DNA of 64,000 nucleotides from Gammaproteobacteria bacterium (GCA_009908385.1 JAAAPE010000092.1:1-64000); one strand, 5' to 3'; positions 17,028 to 27,019 are shown, counted from the first letter of the stretch. Translations and numbers: made by a program. Notes: generated from the letters alone by a model not told the origin.

Positions 17028-17059
17028 AAAGCCCTGCAGGGCGCACCGTGCAGGGCTTT
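17028..17059 (-). terminator. Rho-independent terminator of tRNA-Asn
   Basis: On the minus strand, a perfect 11-bp stem (AAAGCCCTGCA, 17059-17049, pairing with 17038-17028) encloses a 10-base loop and runs into five T residues. It begins nine bases after the tRNA CCA end. Confidence 0.85.
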
Positions 17060-17067
17060 GCTCGATC

Positions 17068-17144
17068 TGGCTCCCCGGGTCGGATTCGAACCAACGACCT
17101 AGTGATTAACAGTCACCCGCTCTAACCAGCTGAGCTACCGGGGA
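17068..17144 (-). tRNA. tRNA-Asn(GTT)
   Basis: A 77-nt cloverleaf including the encoded CCA. The acceptor stem TCCCCGG (17144-17138) pairs with CCGGGGA, followed by discriminator G and CCA at 17070-17068. The D-loop has AGCTCAGCTGGTTAGAGC, the anticodon loop is CTGTTAA with anticodon GTT, and the T-loop is GGTTCGAATCC. It stands alone between coaE and the diguanylate cyclase gene with its own promoter and terminator. Confidence 0.98.
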
Positions 17145-17159
17145 ATTGCTAAGCCGCGT

Positions 17160-17188
17160 ATTGTGCGCACTTCGCGCTTGCGCGTCAA
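17160..17188 (-). promoter_or_regulatory. Sigma-70 promoter of tRNA-Asn
   Basis: On the minus strand, TTGACG (17188-17183) and CACAAT (17165-17160) are spaced by exactly 17 bp. They are followed by a G+C-rich discriminator (ACGCGGC) of the kind seen at stringently controlled stable RNA promoters. The tRNA 5' end lies 15 bp downstream of the -10 hexamer. Confidence 0.75.
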
Positions 17189-17281
17189 GGCATGCGGGCC
17201 GGATTCGGGTCGAAAATACGGCCGGTGCACTGCCGCGCCCGGCGGCTGCCAATCGGGCCGCTGCCGAGCGGTGTGGACGCG

Positions 17282-20197
17282 TCATTCCCCGCGACCGGGC
17301 TCGTGTCGGACAACCCGGTTCCGGCCCTCTGCCTTGGCCCGGTAGAGCGCCTGGTCGGCCTGGCGAAGCAGCGATTCGTAGCTCTCGGCGCTGCTGCTGT
17401 CGCTGACGCCGAAACTGGCCGTGATCTTCAGTTCGGGCGCGAGCTTTCCGAAATCGGCGGCGGCGATCGATTCGCGGATGCGCTCGCTGATCGCCGCGGC
17501 GTGTCGCCGGTCGGTGGCCCGGAAGGTAAGCGTGAATTCCTCGCCGCCCCAGCGCGCGGCCTGATCGCCGGCTCGGATATGCTGCCTCAGCAGCCCGGCG
17601 ACCCGTCGCATGACATCGTCGCCGATCAAGTGCGAGTAGTCGTCGTTGACCTGCTTGAAGTGGTCGAGATCCATCACTACCAGGGCAAGCGTTTCGCCGG
17701 CCCGGTCGCTGCGCCTGAACTCCTCGGCGAGCCATTCGTCGAATGCCCGGCGATTGGCCAGGCCGGTCAGTTGGTCGATGCGGGCCTGTCGCTCGAAATC
17801 CTCGGCCTGGCGCTTGAGCTCCGCGGTCTTGTCATCCACCTGGCGGCGCAACTCTTCGGCGCGCCCGGCCAGCCGGCGCATGCGCCATTGGATGAACAGC
17901 AGGATCAGTCCGATGGCCGCGAGCGTAATGGCGATCCAGAACCAGCTGCGCTGCCAGGGCAGTGGAGCGATGTCGAAGCGGACGCTCGCCTGCGAGCCAT
18001 TCCAGCTGCCGTAAGGATAGGCGGCGGAGACATGGAACACGTACTCGCCGGGCCCCAGGTTGGTAAATTCGGCGACGGTCTGGTTGCCGCGTTCGACCCA
18101 GTCCTCGTCGAATCCCTCCAGCCGGGTGCGATAGCGGATGCGCTGGGGCATGATGAAACCGAGGCCGGCGTACTGGATCGCCACCCGGCTGGTGCCGGCG
18201 GGCAGGTCGATCCGCTCCTCGATGGGCGCGCGCTCGCCGTCGGCCTCGAATTGTTCGATGCTGACCGGCAGCACCGTGTCCTCGTAGCGTGTGAGGTAGT
18301 CCGGGTCGACCGAGGCGACACCGGCGGCCGTGGCGACCCAGACCCGCTCGTCGTGCCAGGCCGCCGCGGGCCCGGCGCCGCCGTTGGCCTGGGCGCTGAT
18401 CAGGCCGTCGCCCTCGGTGTAGAGTTCGAAATCGATCCGATCGAGTCGGCCTTCCGCCACTGCGATCGCCTGTTCACGGCGCACCCGGACCACGCCGCGA
18501 TTACTGGTCAGCCAGAGTCCCCCCTGCCGGTCGTCGACGACCTGGAAGATCTTGTCGACGGGTAGTCCGGCCGCCCGGCCGATCAGCTCGTTGTCGCCGC
18601 TGCCGATGTGATGGCGCACGACGCCGCGATCGGTCGCCAGCCAGAGAAAGGGCGCCTCGAGATCCTGGTGCACGCCGTAGACGTACATCGCCTCGTCCAG
18701 GTGGTAGAGGGAGATCGGTTCGAAACGATCGCTGCCTTCGGTCAGCCGCGCCAGGCCGAAGCCCGTGCCCACCCAGAGGTTGCCCTGGCGATCCTCTTCC
18801 AGGGCGATGACGAAGTCGCCGGGCAGACCCTGCTCGGGCAGGAAGGTGCTGAGCTTGCCGTCGTCCAGTCGGGCCAGGCCGCTTGCCGTCGCGATCCAGA
18901 TTCGGCCCGCCCCATCGACTTCGAGAAAGCGGATGTCGTTGGAGGGCAGTCCGCTGCGGCGATCGTGACGGGCCACGACGTCGCCTTCTCGCCAGTGGAG
19001 CATGCCATCGGAATGCGTGCCGATGAGTACGTCGCCGCCCGGCAGCTCTTCCAGGCTCAGGGTGGACAGACGCAGCGGGCGACCGTCGTCGGTGACCGGG
19101 CTCGCGCGGCCGTCCTCGAGGCGGCTTACGCCCTCGCTGGTGCCGACCCAGAGGCTGCCGTCGCTGTGGGGCAGGAGGGCGCGCACGAAGTTGCCGGCCA
19201 GCCCGCGCTCGCGGGTGATCGTGACGAAAGGCGCCGAACGCAGCCGGAACAGGCCGCCGTTCGTGCCGACCCAGAGGCTGTGCTCCGGATCCTGGTAGAT
19301 CGATAGCACGCGGTTGTTGGGCAGGCCGGCGTCGGTGCCGAGGTGGGCGATTCGGCCCTGGATGAAGCGAAACAGTCCGGAGTTGATGGTGCCGATCCAG
19401 ATGGCGCCGCTGTCGTCCTGGTGCAGCGCGCTCACGGCGAGATCGGCGAAGCGCTCGTGCAGCAGGTCGAACTGTCGCGGTCGCCCGTTCGCAACGTACA
19501 GGCCGCGCTCGGTGCCCACCAGCAAGCGTCCGTCGGCATCCTCCAGCAGGCTCAGTGCCGGCGCTTCGGGCAGTCCCTCGACCGGACCGAGCAGCCGGCC
19601 CTCCCCGTCGACGACGGCAAGCAGGCCCTCGTCCGTGGCGGCCAGCAGGCCGTCATCGACTTCGAGGAGCTGCGTGGCGGACGCGTCGGGCAGGTAGGTG
19701 CGGGCGCCGGCCTGGCGATCGCCGGGCTTCCGGCGGCGAATCACCCCGGCGCCCTGCGTCGCCGCCCACAGCGTTCCGTCCCGATCGATGAGGGCGTGCG
19801 AGATCATGGTCGGTGCCGATGGCAGCGGCTGCCAGTTCTGCCCGTCGGTCAGCGACAGGCCGCCTCGCGCCCCGGCGGCGAGCAAGCGGCCGTCGTGACC
19901 GACACTGAGCGAAAGCGTGCCGGCATCGGGCAGCCCGGTTTCCTCGCCGCGCTCGAACAGTCGGAAGCGGTGGCCGTTGAAGCGGGCGATCCCTTCCCAG
20001 GTGGCGAACCAGAGGTAGCCGTCGGGGGTCTGGCTGATGGCGTTGATCGTGTTGTGGGGAATGCCTTCGCGCGTGGTCCAGGTTTGCCGGTGAAGCTCTT
20101 CGATCGGGAGCTGCCCGACGTCGGCACGGCCCCCGACGGGCAGCAGCAAAAGTGGCAGCAGAACGGCCGCCAGGACACTGGATATCGATGTGCGCAT
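17282..20197 (-). CDS. Beta-propeller sensor diguanylate cyclase
   Basis: The 971-residue protein has a signal peptide or N-terminal anchor (residues 1-25), then a periplasmic seven-bladed type propeller built of two-component-regulator repeats (about 35-680, with many DGTLWxGT/GNLWVGT-like blades). A Y_Y_Y domain (about 690-745) follows, then a transmembrane helix (about 752-774), a short coiled coil and a GGDEF domain. The active site is GGEEF at 884-888, and an inhibitory RAGD site lies five residues before it, so an active, product-inhibited c-di-GMP synthase is predicted. The design matches hybrid sensors that read carbohydrates or other outside signals; the ligand is unknown. The gene is monocistronic. 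Confidence 0.9.
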   Translation of the reverse strand: MRTSISSVLAAVLLPLLLLPVGGRADVGQLPIEELHRQTWTTREGIPHNTINAISQTPDGYLWFATWEGIARFNGHRFRLFERGEETGLPDAGTLSLSVGHDGRLLAAGARGGLSLTDGQNWQPLPSAPTMISHALIDRDGTLWAATQGAGVIRRRKPGDRQAGARTYLPDASATQLLEVDDGLLAATDEGLLAVVDGEGRLLGPVEGLPEAPALSLLEDADGRLLVGTERGLYVANGRPRQFDLLHERFADLAVSALHQDDSGAIWIGTINSGLFRFIQGRIAHLGTDAGLPNNRVLSIYQDPEHSLWVGTNGGLFRLRSAPFVTITRERGLAGNFVRALLPHSDGSLWVGTSEGVSRLEDGRASPVTDDGRPLRLSTLSLEELPGGDVLIGTHSDGMLHWREGDVVARHDRRSGLPSNDIRFLEVDGAGRIWIATASGLARLDDGKLSTFLPEQGLPGDFVIALEEDRQGNLWVGTGFGLARLTEGSDRFEPISLYHLDEAMYVYGVHQDLEAPFLWLATDRGVVRHHIGSGDNELIGRAAGLPVDKIFQVVDDRQGGLWLTSNRGVVRVRREQAIAVAEGRLDRIDFELYTEGDGLISAQANGGAGPAAAWHDERVWVATAAGVASVDPDYLTRYEDTVLPVSIEQFEADGERAPIEERIDLPAGTSRVAIQYAGLGFIMPQRIRYRTRLEGFDEDWVERGNQTVAEFTNLGPGEYVFHVSAAYPYGSWNGSQASVRFDIAPLPWQRSWFWIAITLAAIGLILLFIQWRMRRLAGRAEELRRQVDDKTAELKRQAEDFERQARIDQLTGLANRRAFDEWLAEEFRRSDRAGETLALVVMDLDHFKQVNDDYSHLIGDDVMRRVAGLLRQHIRAGDQAARWGGEEFTLTFRATDRRHAAAISERIRESIAAADFGKLAPELKITASFGVSDSSSAESYESLLRQADQALYRAKAEGRNRVVRHEPGRGE

Positions 20198-20487
20198 TTC
20201 CCTTCCCGAAGAATGCGGCCGGACGGGGTCGGGGAGCCGGCACCCGTTCGGATGCGCACTGCCCGGGTCCCGATCCGCTTGTCTTCATTATGTGCGGGCC
20301 AGGCGGGGCGTGGCAAGCAAGCGTGGACCGCTCGTCGGCCGGAAGCGACCGTCCAGTCGTGATTCCGGACGGATTCGGGTATACAATGCGCGGCTTGGCC
20401 CGGACGCGCCTGAAAACCGCTGCGTCTGGCGGGCCGGCCATCTCCCCACAATACGTATCGCCTCTGAATAGTCGCCAAGGAGTTCGC
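20198..20487. other. 290-bp intergenic region holding the ndk promoter
   Basis: This spacer separates the divergent diguanylate cyclase and ndk genes. Apart from the promoter candidate at 20357-20385, I see no gene, long repeat or strong hairpin in it. Confidence 0.6.
20357..20385 (+). promoter_or_regulatory. Candidate promoter of the ndk-rlmN-pilW-rodZ cluster
   Basis: TCGTGA at 20357-20362 and TATACA at 20380-20385 are separated by 17 bp, about 100 bp upstream of ndk. The -10 match is good and the -35 weak. Confidence 0.35.
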
Positions 20488-20907
20488 ATGGAGCGCACAC
20501 TGTCCATCATCAAGCCCGATGCCGTCGCCAAGAACGTCATCGGCGAGATCTACACCCGTTTCGAGCGCGCCGGTCTCAAGGTCGTGGCCGCCAGGATGAA
20601 GCACCTCAGCCGGGAAGAAGCAGAGGGTTTCTATGCCGTCCACCGTGAGCGCCCGTTCTTCGCCGACCTCGTGGAATTCATGACTTCGGGCCCGGTCATG
20701 GTCCAGGTGCTCGAGGGCGAAGACGCCGTTTCCCGCAATCGTGAACTGATGGGCGCCACCGATCCCCGTCAGGCGGCGCCCGGAACGATTCGCGCCGACT
20801 TTGCCAGCAGCATCGACGCCAATGCCGTTCACGGATCCGACGGCGAAGATACCGCGAAAGAGGAAATCGCCTTCTTCTTCGGCGCCGATGAGATATACTC
20901 ACGGTAA
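20488..20907 (+). CDS. ndk: Nucleoside diphosphate kinase
   Basis: Ndk transfers the gamma phosphate of ATP to nucleoside diphosphates through a phosphohistidine. The 139-residue protein starts [13 protein letters not shown] and carries the catalytic signature NAVHGSD with His115, plus the substrate-binding [13 protein letters not shown] segment. AAGGAG lies seven bases upstream of the ATG, which decides this start over the longer upstream frame. It heads the conserved ndk-rlmN-pilW-rodZ run. Confidence 0.98.
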   Translation: MERTLSIIKPDAVAKNVIGEIYTRFERAGLKVVAARMKHLSREEAEGFYAVHRERPFFADLVEFMTSGPVMVQVLEGEDAVSRNRELMGATDPRQAAPGTIRADFASSIDANAVHGSDGEDTAKEEIAFFFGADEIYSR

Positions 20908-20927
20908 TCATTAACGATCGAACGCAA

Positions 20928-22046
20928 ATGCCCGCAGGGCTTCAGGAAAAAACCAATTTGCTCGGTCTCGACCGGGCAGGTCTCGAGCGATTTTTCGCCG
21001 ACCTCGGCGAAAAGCCGTTTCGTGCCCGTCAGTTGCTCCAGTGGATCCATCAGCGCGGCGTGACCGACTTCGACGCGATGACGGATCTCTCGCTGGCCCT
21101 GCGTCAGCGTCTCGAGGCGGTCGCGCAGGTCGAAGCGCCCCGCGTGATGGGGGAACAGCTTTCCGACGACGGCACCATCAAGTGGCTGATGTCGGTGCCC
21201 GGCGGCAACGCGGTCGAGGCCGTGTTCATTCCCGAAGCGAGCCGCGGCACGCTCTGCATTTCCTCGCAGATCGGCTGCATGCTCAATTGCACCTTCTGCT
21301 CGACCGCGACGCAGGGCTTCAACCGCAATCTCGCGGCCGGCGAAATCATCGGCCAGGTCTGGCGCGCCGTCGCGCGGATCCGGGAGCTGCACGGCGAGAA
21401 CCGGCGCGTGACCAACGTGGTGTTCATGGGCATGGGCGAGCCGATGCTCAATCTCGGTGCCGTGCGGCCGGCGCTCTCGCTGCTGCGCGACGACCTGGCC
21501 TACGGGCTGGCGGCCCGGCGGGTCACGATTTCTACGGCCGGGGTCATTCCCGGCATCGACGACATGGCCGACGGCGAGGAGTTCGCGCTGGCGGTGTCGC
21601 TGCACGCGGCGGAAAACGAGCTGCGCAGCCGCCTGGTGCCCCTCAATCGGAAGTACCCGGTCGAGACCCTGATCGAGGCCTGCAAGCGGTTCGTTCGCGC
21701 CCGTTCCCGCCGCTCGGTGACCTTCGAGTACACCATGATTGCCGGCGTCAACGACCAGCCGGAACACGCCCGGGCCCTGGTGCGGCGCCTGAGCTGCCTG
21801 CCCTGCAAGATCAACCTGATTCCGTTCAATGCCTTTCCCGGAACGCCTTTCCGCTGTTCTTCGGATGAGGCCATCTACGAGTTCCAGAAGATCACCCGGG
21901 CGGCCGGCCTGATTACCACCGTGCGCAAGACCCGCGGTGAGGACATCGACGCGGCCTGCGGGCAGCTGGTCGGCAAGTTGCTCACGCCCAGCCAGCGACG
22001 GCAGCTGGTCCAGCAGCAGCTGGCGAGCCAGGCGATCGCGTCATGA
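20928..22046 (+). CDS. rlmN: Dual-specificity RNA methyltransferase RlmN
   Basis: RlmN makes 2-methyladenosine at 23S rRNA A2503 and in certain tRNAs by a radical SAM mechanism. The 372-residue protein has the cluster motif CMLNCTFC (C117, C121, C124), followed by TATQGFNRNL. The family segments MGMGEPMLN and RVTISTAGV are present. It lies 20 bp after ndk, and its stop overlaps the next start (ATGA). Confidence 0.97.
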   Translation: MPAGLQEKTNLLGLDRAGLERFFADLGEKPFRARQLLQWIHQRGVTDFDAMTDLSLALRQRLEAVAQVEAPRVMGEQLSDDGTIKWLMSVPGGNAVEAVFIPEASRGTLCISSQIGCMLNCTFCSTATQGFNRNLAAGEIIGQVWRAVARIRELHGENRRVTNVVFMGMGEPMLNLGAVRPALSLLRDDLAYGLAARRVTISTAGVIPGIDDMADGEEFALAVSLHAAENELRSRLVPLNRKYPVETLIEACKRFVRARSRRSVTFEYTMIAGVNDQPEHARALVRRLSCLPCKINLIPFNAFPGTPFRCSSDEAIYEFQKITRAAGLITTVRKTRGEDIDAACGQLVGKLLTPSQRRQLVQQQLASQAIAS

Positions 22047-22837
22047 AGCGGTGCGGTCTCTCCATCGCGACCCTGATCGTGTTTGCCCTCGCGCTGGCAG
22101 GTTGCGCCACCCAGCCGGTCGAGTCCGACAGTTCCGGCCGCACGGGCCTGGATCGCGTCAGTCCCGTTCGTGCAGCGGACGTGAACACCCGGCTGGGCGT
22201 CGGGTATCTCGAGCGCGGCGACCTGCAATTGGCCATGGAGAAGCTGCAGCGCGCGATCGAGTTCGACGCCGCTCACGTGCCGGCTCACGTTACGCTCGCT
22301 CTCGTGCAGGAACGACTCGGGCGCGAGGTCCGGGCCCGCCAATCCTATCGGGAGGCGGTCAGGCTGGCGCCCGAAGACGGCGGCACGCTCAACAGCTATG
22401 CGGCCTTTCTGTGCCGTCAGGGCGAACACCGGCAGGCCGAGGAGTATTTCAGCCGGGCCGTCGCCGATCCGTTCTACGAAACCAAGGAAGTCGCGCACAC
22501 CAATGCCGGTGCCTGCGCCATCCAGAGCCGAAACCATGACCGCGCGGAAGAACATCTCCGTGCCGCGCTGGCGATCAATGCAGAGTATCCCGATGCGCTG
22601 TACCATCTCGCCAATCTGTACTATCAACGGGACGACGCTTTCCGGGCACGAGCGTTCCTGCAGCGATTCGAAGCGGTCTCGGGCGACGATCCGGCCGCGC
22701 TCTCGCTCGGGTATCGCATCGAGCGTCGGCTCGACAACGAGCGGGAAGCCGCCCGTTATCTCGAGCGCCTGGAGTCCCGCTTTCCGGACTCCGCGCAGGC
22801 GCGTGACATCAGACGATTGACCAGCCAAGATGATTGA
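22043..22837 (+). CDS. pilW: Type IV pilus biogenesis lipoprotein PilW (PilF)
   Basis: The 264-residue lipoprotein has a signal peptide ending in lipobox LAGC (C20). An array of TPR units (about 45-240) follows, starting RLGVGYLERGDLQLAMEKLQ. PilW/PilF is the outer-membrane pilotin that lets the PilQ secretin assemble. Its place between rlmN and rodZ is the usual one in gammaproteobacteria. It overlaps rlmN by four bases and rodZ by eight. Confidence 0.93.
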   Translation: MKRCGLSIATLIVFALALAGCATQPVESDSSGRTGLDRVSPVRAADVNTRLGVGYLERGDLQLAMEKLQRAIEFDAAHVPAHVTLALVQERLGREVRARQSYREAVRLAPEDGGTLNSYAAFLCRQGEHRQAEEYFSRAVADPFYETKEVAHTNAGACAIQSRNHDRAEEHLRAALAINAEYPDALYHLANLYYQRDDAFRARAFLQRFEAVSGDDPAALSLGYRIERRLDNEREAARYLERLESRFPDSAQARDIRRLTSQDD

Positions 22838-23780
22838 ATCCCACAGCGAAGACAGCGCTTCTCGACAATCCGACGAAGCAGAGGTCTACTGCCGGATAGG
22901 ACGCAAGCTCAGAAAGCGACGAGAAGCGCTCGGCTTGCGTCAGGACGAGGTGGCGCAGCGCCTGCACATGCCGGGCATGGTGATCAACGATCTCGAGACC
23001 GGACGTGTGGCGCACTTCTCCGGGCTCTATCGCAGGGGTTACCTGCGCAACTACGCGCGGCTGCTGGAACTCGACCCGGACGCCATCCTGGCCGAGGCCG
23101 GCGAGGACGTGCCGCCTGCGCTGCAGCAAGTCATGCCGGCTTCCGGCCGCGAGTGGCGCCTCGAGCGATACCTCAAGATTGCTACGTATGTGCTTGTTAC
23201 AACTGTAATCGTTCCGCCACTCGCCTATTTCTTTATCGCGGGCGGCTCGCGCATTCTCGAGCGCGATTCGAGCGTCGTCGATTCGGCGCCGGTCGAGCGG
23301 GCCGCTGGCGCTTCTTCGACCGCCGACGCCGATGACGGTGCGGACAGCGGCCCCGAAGCCTTCGCCGAAAACGCCCCCGAGAAGCCGGCGCGGCACGTGT
23401 CCGCGTCGGTGCTGCCGGTCACGCCGATGCGCCCGGCCCAGTCCGCCGTGCCGGCCCAGTCCGATCCCGCGGGTGCCTCCGACGAGGTCGACTCGATCGC
23501 CCTGGAACTCGCGGCTGATCCGCGCAGCACGCTCAGCCTCGAACTGGTCGAGGACAGCTGGGTGGAGATTCACGACGCCGAGGGCAGCCGGCTGGAATAC
23601 GATCTTCTTCGCTCGGGCCAGGTGCGCCAGTACGAAGGCCTGGCCCCGTTCAGCCTTCTCATCGGGCGAGCGAGCGCCGTCTCTCTCGAGGTAGACGGGC
23701 AGGCGGTGGTCTGGGAAGGACACGACTCCGGTGACGTGGCCCGAATCGAGATTCAGGCCGACGGCGCCGTGCAGCGATAG
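22830..23780 (+). CDS. rodZ: Cytoskeletal membrane protein RodZ
   Basis: RodZ links MreB filaments to the elongation machinery and sets rod shape. The 316-residue protein has an N-terminal Cro/C1-type helix-turn-helix (about 22-85, GRKLRKRREALGLRQDEVAQRL). A transmembrane helix follows (about 115-138, IATYVLVTTVIVPPLAYFF), then a Pro/Ala-rich linker and a C-terminal beta domain (about 230-310, VEDSWVEIHDAEG) of the DUF4115 type. The start overlaps pilW, suggesting coupled translation. Confidence 0.93.
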   Translation: MIESHSEDSASRQSDEAEVYCRIGRKLRKRREALGLRQDEVAQRLHMPGMVINDLETGRVAHFSGLYRRGYLRNYARLLELDPDAILAEAGEDVPPALQQVMPASGREWRLERYLKIATYVLVTTVIVPPLAYFFIAGGSRILERDSSVVDSAPVERAAGASSTADADDGADSGPEAFAENAPEKPARHVSASVLPVTPMRPAQSAVPAQSDPAGASDEVDSIALELAADPRSTLSLELVEDSWVEIHDAEGSRLEYDLLRSGQVRQYEGLAPFSLLIGRASAVSLEVDGQAVVWEGHDSGDVARIEIQADGAVQR

Positions 23781-23813
23781 GGAAGCGCGCCCTCGCGGCG
23801 ACGGAAACCGATC

Positions 23814-23836
23814 CGAGCCCGCCGTCGGCGGGCTCG
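23814..23836. terminator. Hairpin between rodZ and hisS
   Basis: A perfect 10-bp stem (CGAGCCCGCC, 23814-23823, with 23827-23836) encloses a 3-base loop. It has no downstream T-run, so it may be an attenuating or mRNA-stabilising structure rather than a full terminator. It lies where ispG normally sits. Confidence 0.4.
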
Positions 23837-23859
23837 TTCGTTGATACGGAAGCGGATAG

Positions 23860-25140
23860 ATGAATACCATCCAGAGCATTCGCGGGATGCACGACATCCT
23901 GCCGGATCAGACGCCGATGTGGCAGTGGCTGGAAAGTCGCCTGCGCGAGACCTTCGGCGCCTACGATTTTCGCGAGATCCGCGTACCTGTGCTCGAGAAG
24001 GCCGAGGTCTTCAAGCGGTCGATCGGGGAAGCCACCGACGTCGTCGAGAAGGAAATGTACGCGTTCGAGGACCGCAACGGTGATCTGCTCAGCCTTCGGC
24101 CCGAGGGAACGGCGGGCGTCGTGCGGGCGGCCATCCAGCACGGTCTGTTGCAGACGCCGGGCACCAAGGTCTGGTACCAGGGACCGATGTTCCGTCACGA
24201 GCGGCCGCAGAAGGGGCGCCAGCGACAGTTCCACCAGTTCGGGGCGGAAGTCTTCGGCCTGGACGTGCCTGCCGCCGACGCCGAATTGATCGCGCTGGGA
24301 GAAAGGCTCTGGCGCGAGCTGGGCTTGAGCGGTCGGATCCGGCTGGAAATCAACACCCTCGGCGATCGCGAGGATCGGCAGCGCTATCGGCGCAAGCTGA
24401 TCGAATATCTCGAGCCCAGGCGCGAGCAGCTCGACGCCGACAGTCAGCGCCGTCTCGAGACGAACCCGCTGAGAATCTTCGACAGCAAGAGTGAGACCAC
24501 CCGCGAGATCATGGCCGATGCGCCGCGCCTGGCCGACGAGCTCGGCGATTCGGCCCGGGCGCATTTCTCGGAGCTGCGGACGCTGCTCGATGCCCTCGGC
24601 ATCGAATACCGGCTCAACACGGGCCTGGTTCGCGGCCTGGACTACTACTGCCGCACCGTTTTCGAGTGGGTCACCGACGATCTCGGTGCGCAGGGGACGG
24701 TCTGCGCGGGCGGCCGCTACAACGATCTCGTGGCGATGCAGGGTGGACGCGACACGCCCGGAATCGGATTCGCGCTCGGCGTCGAGCGCCTGCTTTCCCT
24801 GCTCGAATCCGTCGGGGCGAGCCGGCGTCAGCAACCCCACGTGTTCATCGTCAGCCGGGTGGAGCCGGCCGACATGCTGCGGCTCGCCGAGACCCTGCGC
24901 GACGCCGCGCCCGGCCTGCGACTGGCCTGCGCCCTGGGAGGCGGCAGCATGCGCGCCCAGTTCAAGCGCGCCGATCGCAGCGGGGCGCGCTGGTGCGTGA
25001 TCCTGGGCGAAGCCGAGTTCGAGCGCGGCGAGGCCGCGATCAAGGACCTCCGCGCCGAGCAGGGCGACCAGGAATCCGTGGCCATCGACGAGCTGCCGGG
25101 GCGCCTGGCCACTTTTCTTGCCGACGATCTCGGCGACTGA
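23860..25140 (+). CDS. hisS: Histidyl-tRNA synthetase
   Basis: A class II aminoacyl-tRNA synthetase of 426 residues. Motif 1 lies around REIRVPVLEKAEVFKRSIGE, motif 2 around GPMFRHERPQKGRQRQFHQ (111-129), and the histidine-A loop reads LVRGLDYYCRTVFE. Motif 3 is GIGFALGVERL. The C-terminal anticodon-binding domain begins near residue 325. It is the fifth gene of the ndk-der cluster, starting 79 bp after rodZ. Confidence 0.98.
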   Translation: MNTIQSIRGMHDILPDQTPMWQWLESRLRETFGAYDFREIRVPVLEKAEVFKRSIGEATDVVEKEMYAFEDRNGDLLSLRPEGTAGVVRAAIQHGLLQTPGTKVWYQGPMFRHERPQKGRQRQFHQFGAEVFGLDVPAADAELIALGERLWRELGLSGRIRLEINTLGDREDRQRYRRKLIEYLEPRREQLDADSQRRLETNPLRIFDSKSETTREIMADAPRLADELGDSARAHFSELRTLLDALGIEYRLNTGLVRGLDYYCRTVFEWVTDDLGAQGTVCAGGRYNDLVAMQGGRDTPGIGFALGVERLLSLLESVGASRRQQPHVFIVSRVEPADMLRLAETLRDAAPGLRLACALGGGSMRAQFKRADRSGARWCVILGEAEFERGEAAIKDLRAEQGDQESVAIDELPGRLATFLADDLGD

Positions 25141-25195
25141 TTTATCATAGACGGTCGATTTTCCCAAAAACGCCTACCGCAAGGACCCACTCAAC

Positions 25196-25840
25196 ATGGC
25201 TGTAGAGCTCTACGACGAACACGAACAGGGCGAACGTGTACGAGGCTGGATCAAGGAATACAGTCCGGCCATCATCATCGGACTGATCCTGGCCTTCGGC
25301 GGCATCTTCGGCTTCCGGTACTGGCAGGATCACCGCGCCAACCAGCAGTTCCTGGCGGCCGACTATTACCGTGCGGTAACGCAGCGGCTGGCCGGCCAGG
25401 ACGCCGAGACGGCAGCCACCGAGTACCAGGCGATGGTGGATGCGGTCGGCCAGACGGCCTACACCGGACTGGCCGGCATGCAGCTGGCGGCCGGCTGGGT
25501 CGAGGCGGGCCGGCTGGCACCGGCCGAGCAGATCTACCGCGACATTCTCGACAACGGGCGTCTGGAGTCCCTTTGGCCGGTGGCCAGGCTGCGCCTGGTG
25601 CGCGTGCTCGAGGCCCAGGGCGAATACGAGGAAGCGCTGAGCATGCTCGATGAACAGGCGCCGACCGGCTACGAGGCGGCCTGGGCCGAAGCGCGTGGGG
25701 ACGCGCTGTTCGAACGGGGACGCTTCGACGAAGCCCGTTCGGCCTGGCAGGAAGCGCTCGATCGCCGACTCGCCAACGGGGAGAACCCGCGCCTGCTCCA
25801 GGTCAAGCTCGATGCCGCCAGCAGCGGAGATCCTTCGTGA
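25196..25840 (+). CDS. yfgM: YfgM family ancillary SecYEG translocon subunit
   Basis: The 214-residue protein has a short cytoplasmic tail, one transmembrane helix (about 24-41, AIIIGLILAFGGIFGFRYW) and a periplasmic TPR-like domain. YfgM associates with PpiD at the Sec translocon and passes substrates to periplasmic chaperones. The order hisS-yfgM-bamB-der is the standard one. The stop overlaps the bamB start. Confidence 0.92.
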   Translation: MAVELYDEHEQGERVRGWIKEYSPAIIIGLILAFGGIFGFRYWQDHRANQQFLAADYYRAVTQRLAGQDAETAATEYQAMVDAVGQTAYTGLAGMQLAAGWVEAGRLAPAEQIYRDILDNGRLESLWPVARLRLVRVLEAQGEYEEALSMLDEQAPTGYEAAWAEARGDALFERGRFDEARSAWQEALDRRLANGENPRLLQVKLDAASSGDPS

Positions 25841-27009
25841 TCCGGATGGGGCGCCTGCTTCTCGCATCAAGCTTCTTCGTTTTCCTGGCCGGCTGCCAGA
25901 CCCTCGGGGGATGGTTCGGCGGTGAGGGGGACGAACCCGAACCCGCCGAGCTCAGAGAAATCCGCGACGGCATCCCGGTTACCCGCCTTTGGTCCACCGA
26001 AACCGGCGAGGGCATCAATCGCAGCCGGCCGGCTCTCAAGCCGGTCCGTTCCGGAGGGCTGATCTGGACGGCCGGGCATGAAGGCCGTATCACTGCCGTC
26101 GACGCGGCTTCGGGCCGGGTGGTGCGCCGTATCGACATCGAGCTCCCGATTTCCGCCGGACCGGCCGTCGCCGACGGCATGGTCATGGTCGGCACCTTCG
26201 ATGGCGAGCTCGTCGTCCTCGACGAGGATTCGGGCTCGATTCGCTGGCGTGCCCAGCTGTCATCGGAGGTGCTGGCGCGCCCGGTGCTGCACGACGGCGT
26301 GATCATCGCCCGCTGCATCGACGGCCGCGTGTTCGGTATCGATCCTCGGAACGGCTCGCGCAACTGGGTCTATGACCGAAGCATTCCGCTCCTGACCCTG
26401 CGCGGCAACAGTCCGCCGCTGACCCGGGCCGGGCAGGCCTTCGTCGGTTATGACGACGGCAGCGTCGTTGCCCTGCGTGTGGGTGACGGTTCCGTGATCT
26501 GGGAGCAGCAGGTCAGCGCGCCGGAAGGCCGCACCGAGCTGTCCCGGCTGGCCGATATCGACGGCCCCATGATCGCCGTCGGCACCGAACTCTATGTGGT
26601 GACCTACCACGGTCGCCTCGCCGGCCTGGCCATCGAGTCGGGCCGCATCCTGTGGGTGAAGGAGCTGGCGTCGTCGACCGGGCTGAGCCTGAGCCGCACG
26701 CAGCTGGCCAGCGTCGACCGGGATGACAACGTCTGGCTCGTCGACAGGCGCAACGGCGCCACGCTCTGGCGCGACAACCAGTTGCTGCGTCGTGAGCTGA
26801 CCCGCCCGGTTTTCGTGGGCAACCTGCTGGCCCTGGCCGATTTCGAGGGTTATCTGCACCTCTACGACACCGACAGCGGGCAGATCGTCGGCCGGGCGCA
26901 GGCGGGCTCGGACCCCGTTGCCGCCGCGCCGCTGGTCGACGGCAACGTCGTGTACCTGTTCAGCGAGGACGGAACGCTCAGCGCCTGGCGCGTCGGCGCC
27001 GCCAACTAG
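25837..27009 (+). CDS. bamB: Outer membrane protein assembly factor BamB
   Basis: A 390-residue lipoprotein with lipobox FLAGC near residue 20 and an eight-bladed PQQ-type beta-propeller, seen as repeated GxVxALDxxxGxxxW units (for example VDAASGRVVRRIDIE and LAIESGRILWVKEL). BamB scaffolds BamA in the complex that inserts outer-membrane proteins. The GTG start overlaps the yfgM stop; ATG at 25846 is an alternative that keeps the same signal peptide. Confidence 0.95.
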   Translation: MIRMGRLLLASSFFVFLAGCQTLGGWFGGEGDEPEPAELREIRDGIPVTRLWSTETGEGINRSRPALKPVRSGGLIWTAGHEGRITAVDAASGRVVRRIDIELPISAGPAVADGMVMVGTFDGELVVLDEDSGSIRWRAQLSSEVLARPVLHDGVIIARCIDGRVFGIDPRNGSRNWVYDRSIPLLTLRGNSPPLTRAGQAFVGYDDGSVVALRVGDGSVIWEQQVSAPEGRTELSRLADIDGPMIAVGTELYVVTYHGRLAGLAIESGRILWVKELASSTGLSLSRTQLASVDRDDNVWLVDRRNGATLWRDNQLLRRELTRPVFVGNLLALADFEGYLHLYDTDSGQIVGRAQAGSDPVAAAPLVDGNVVYLFSEDGTLSAWRVGAAN

Positions 27010-27019
27010 GATCCGGTCG

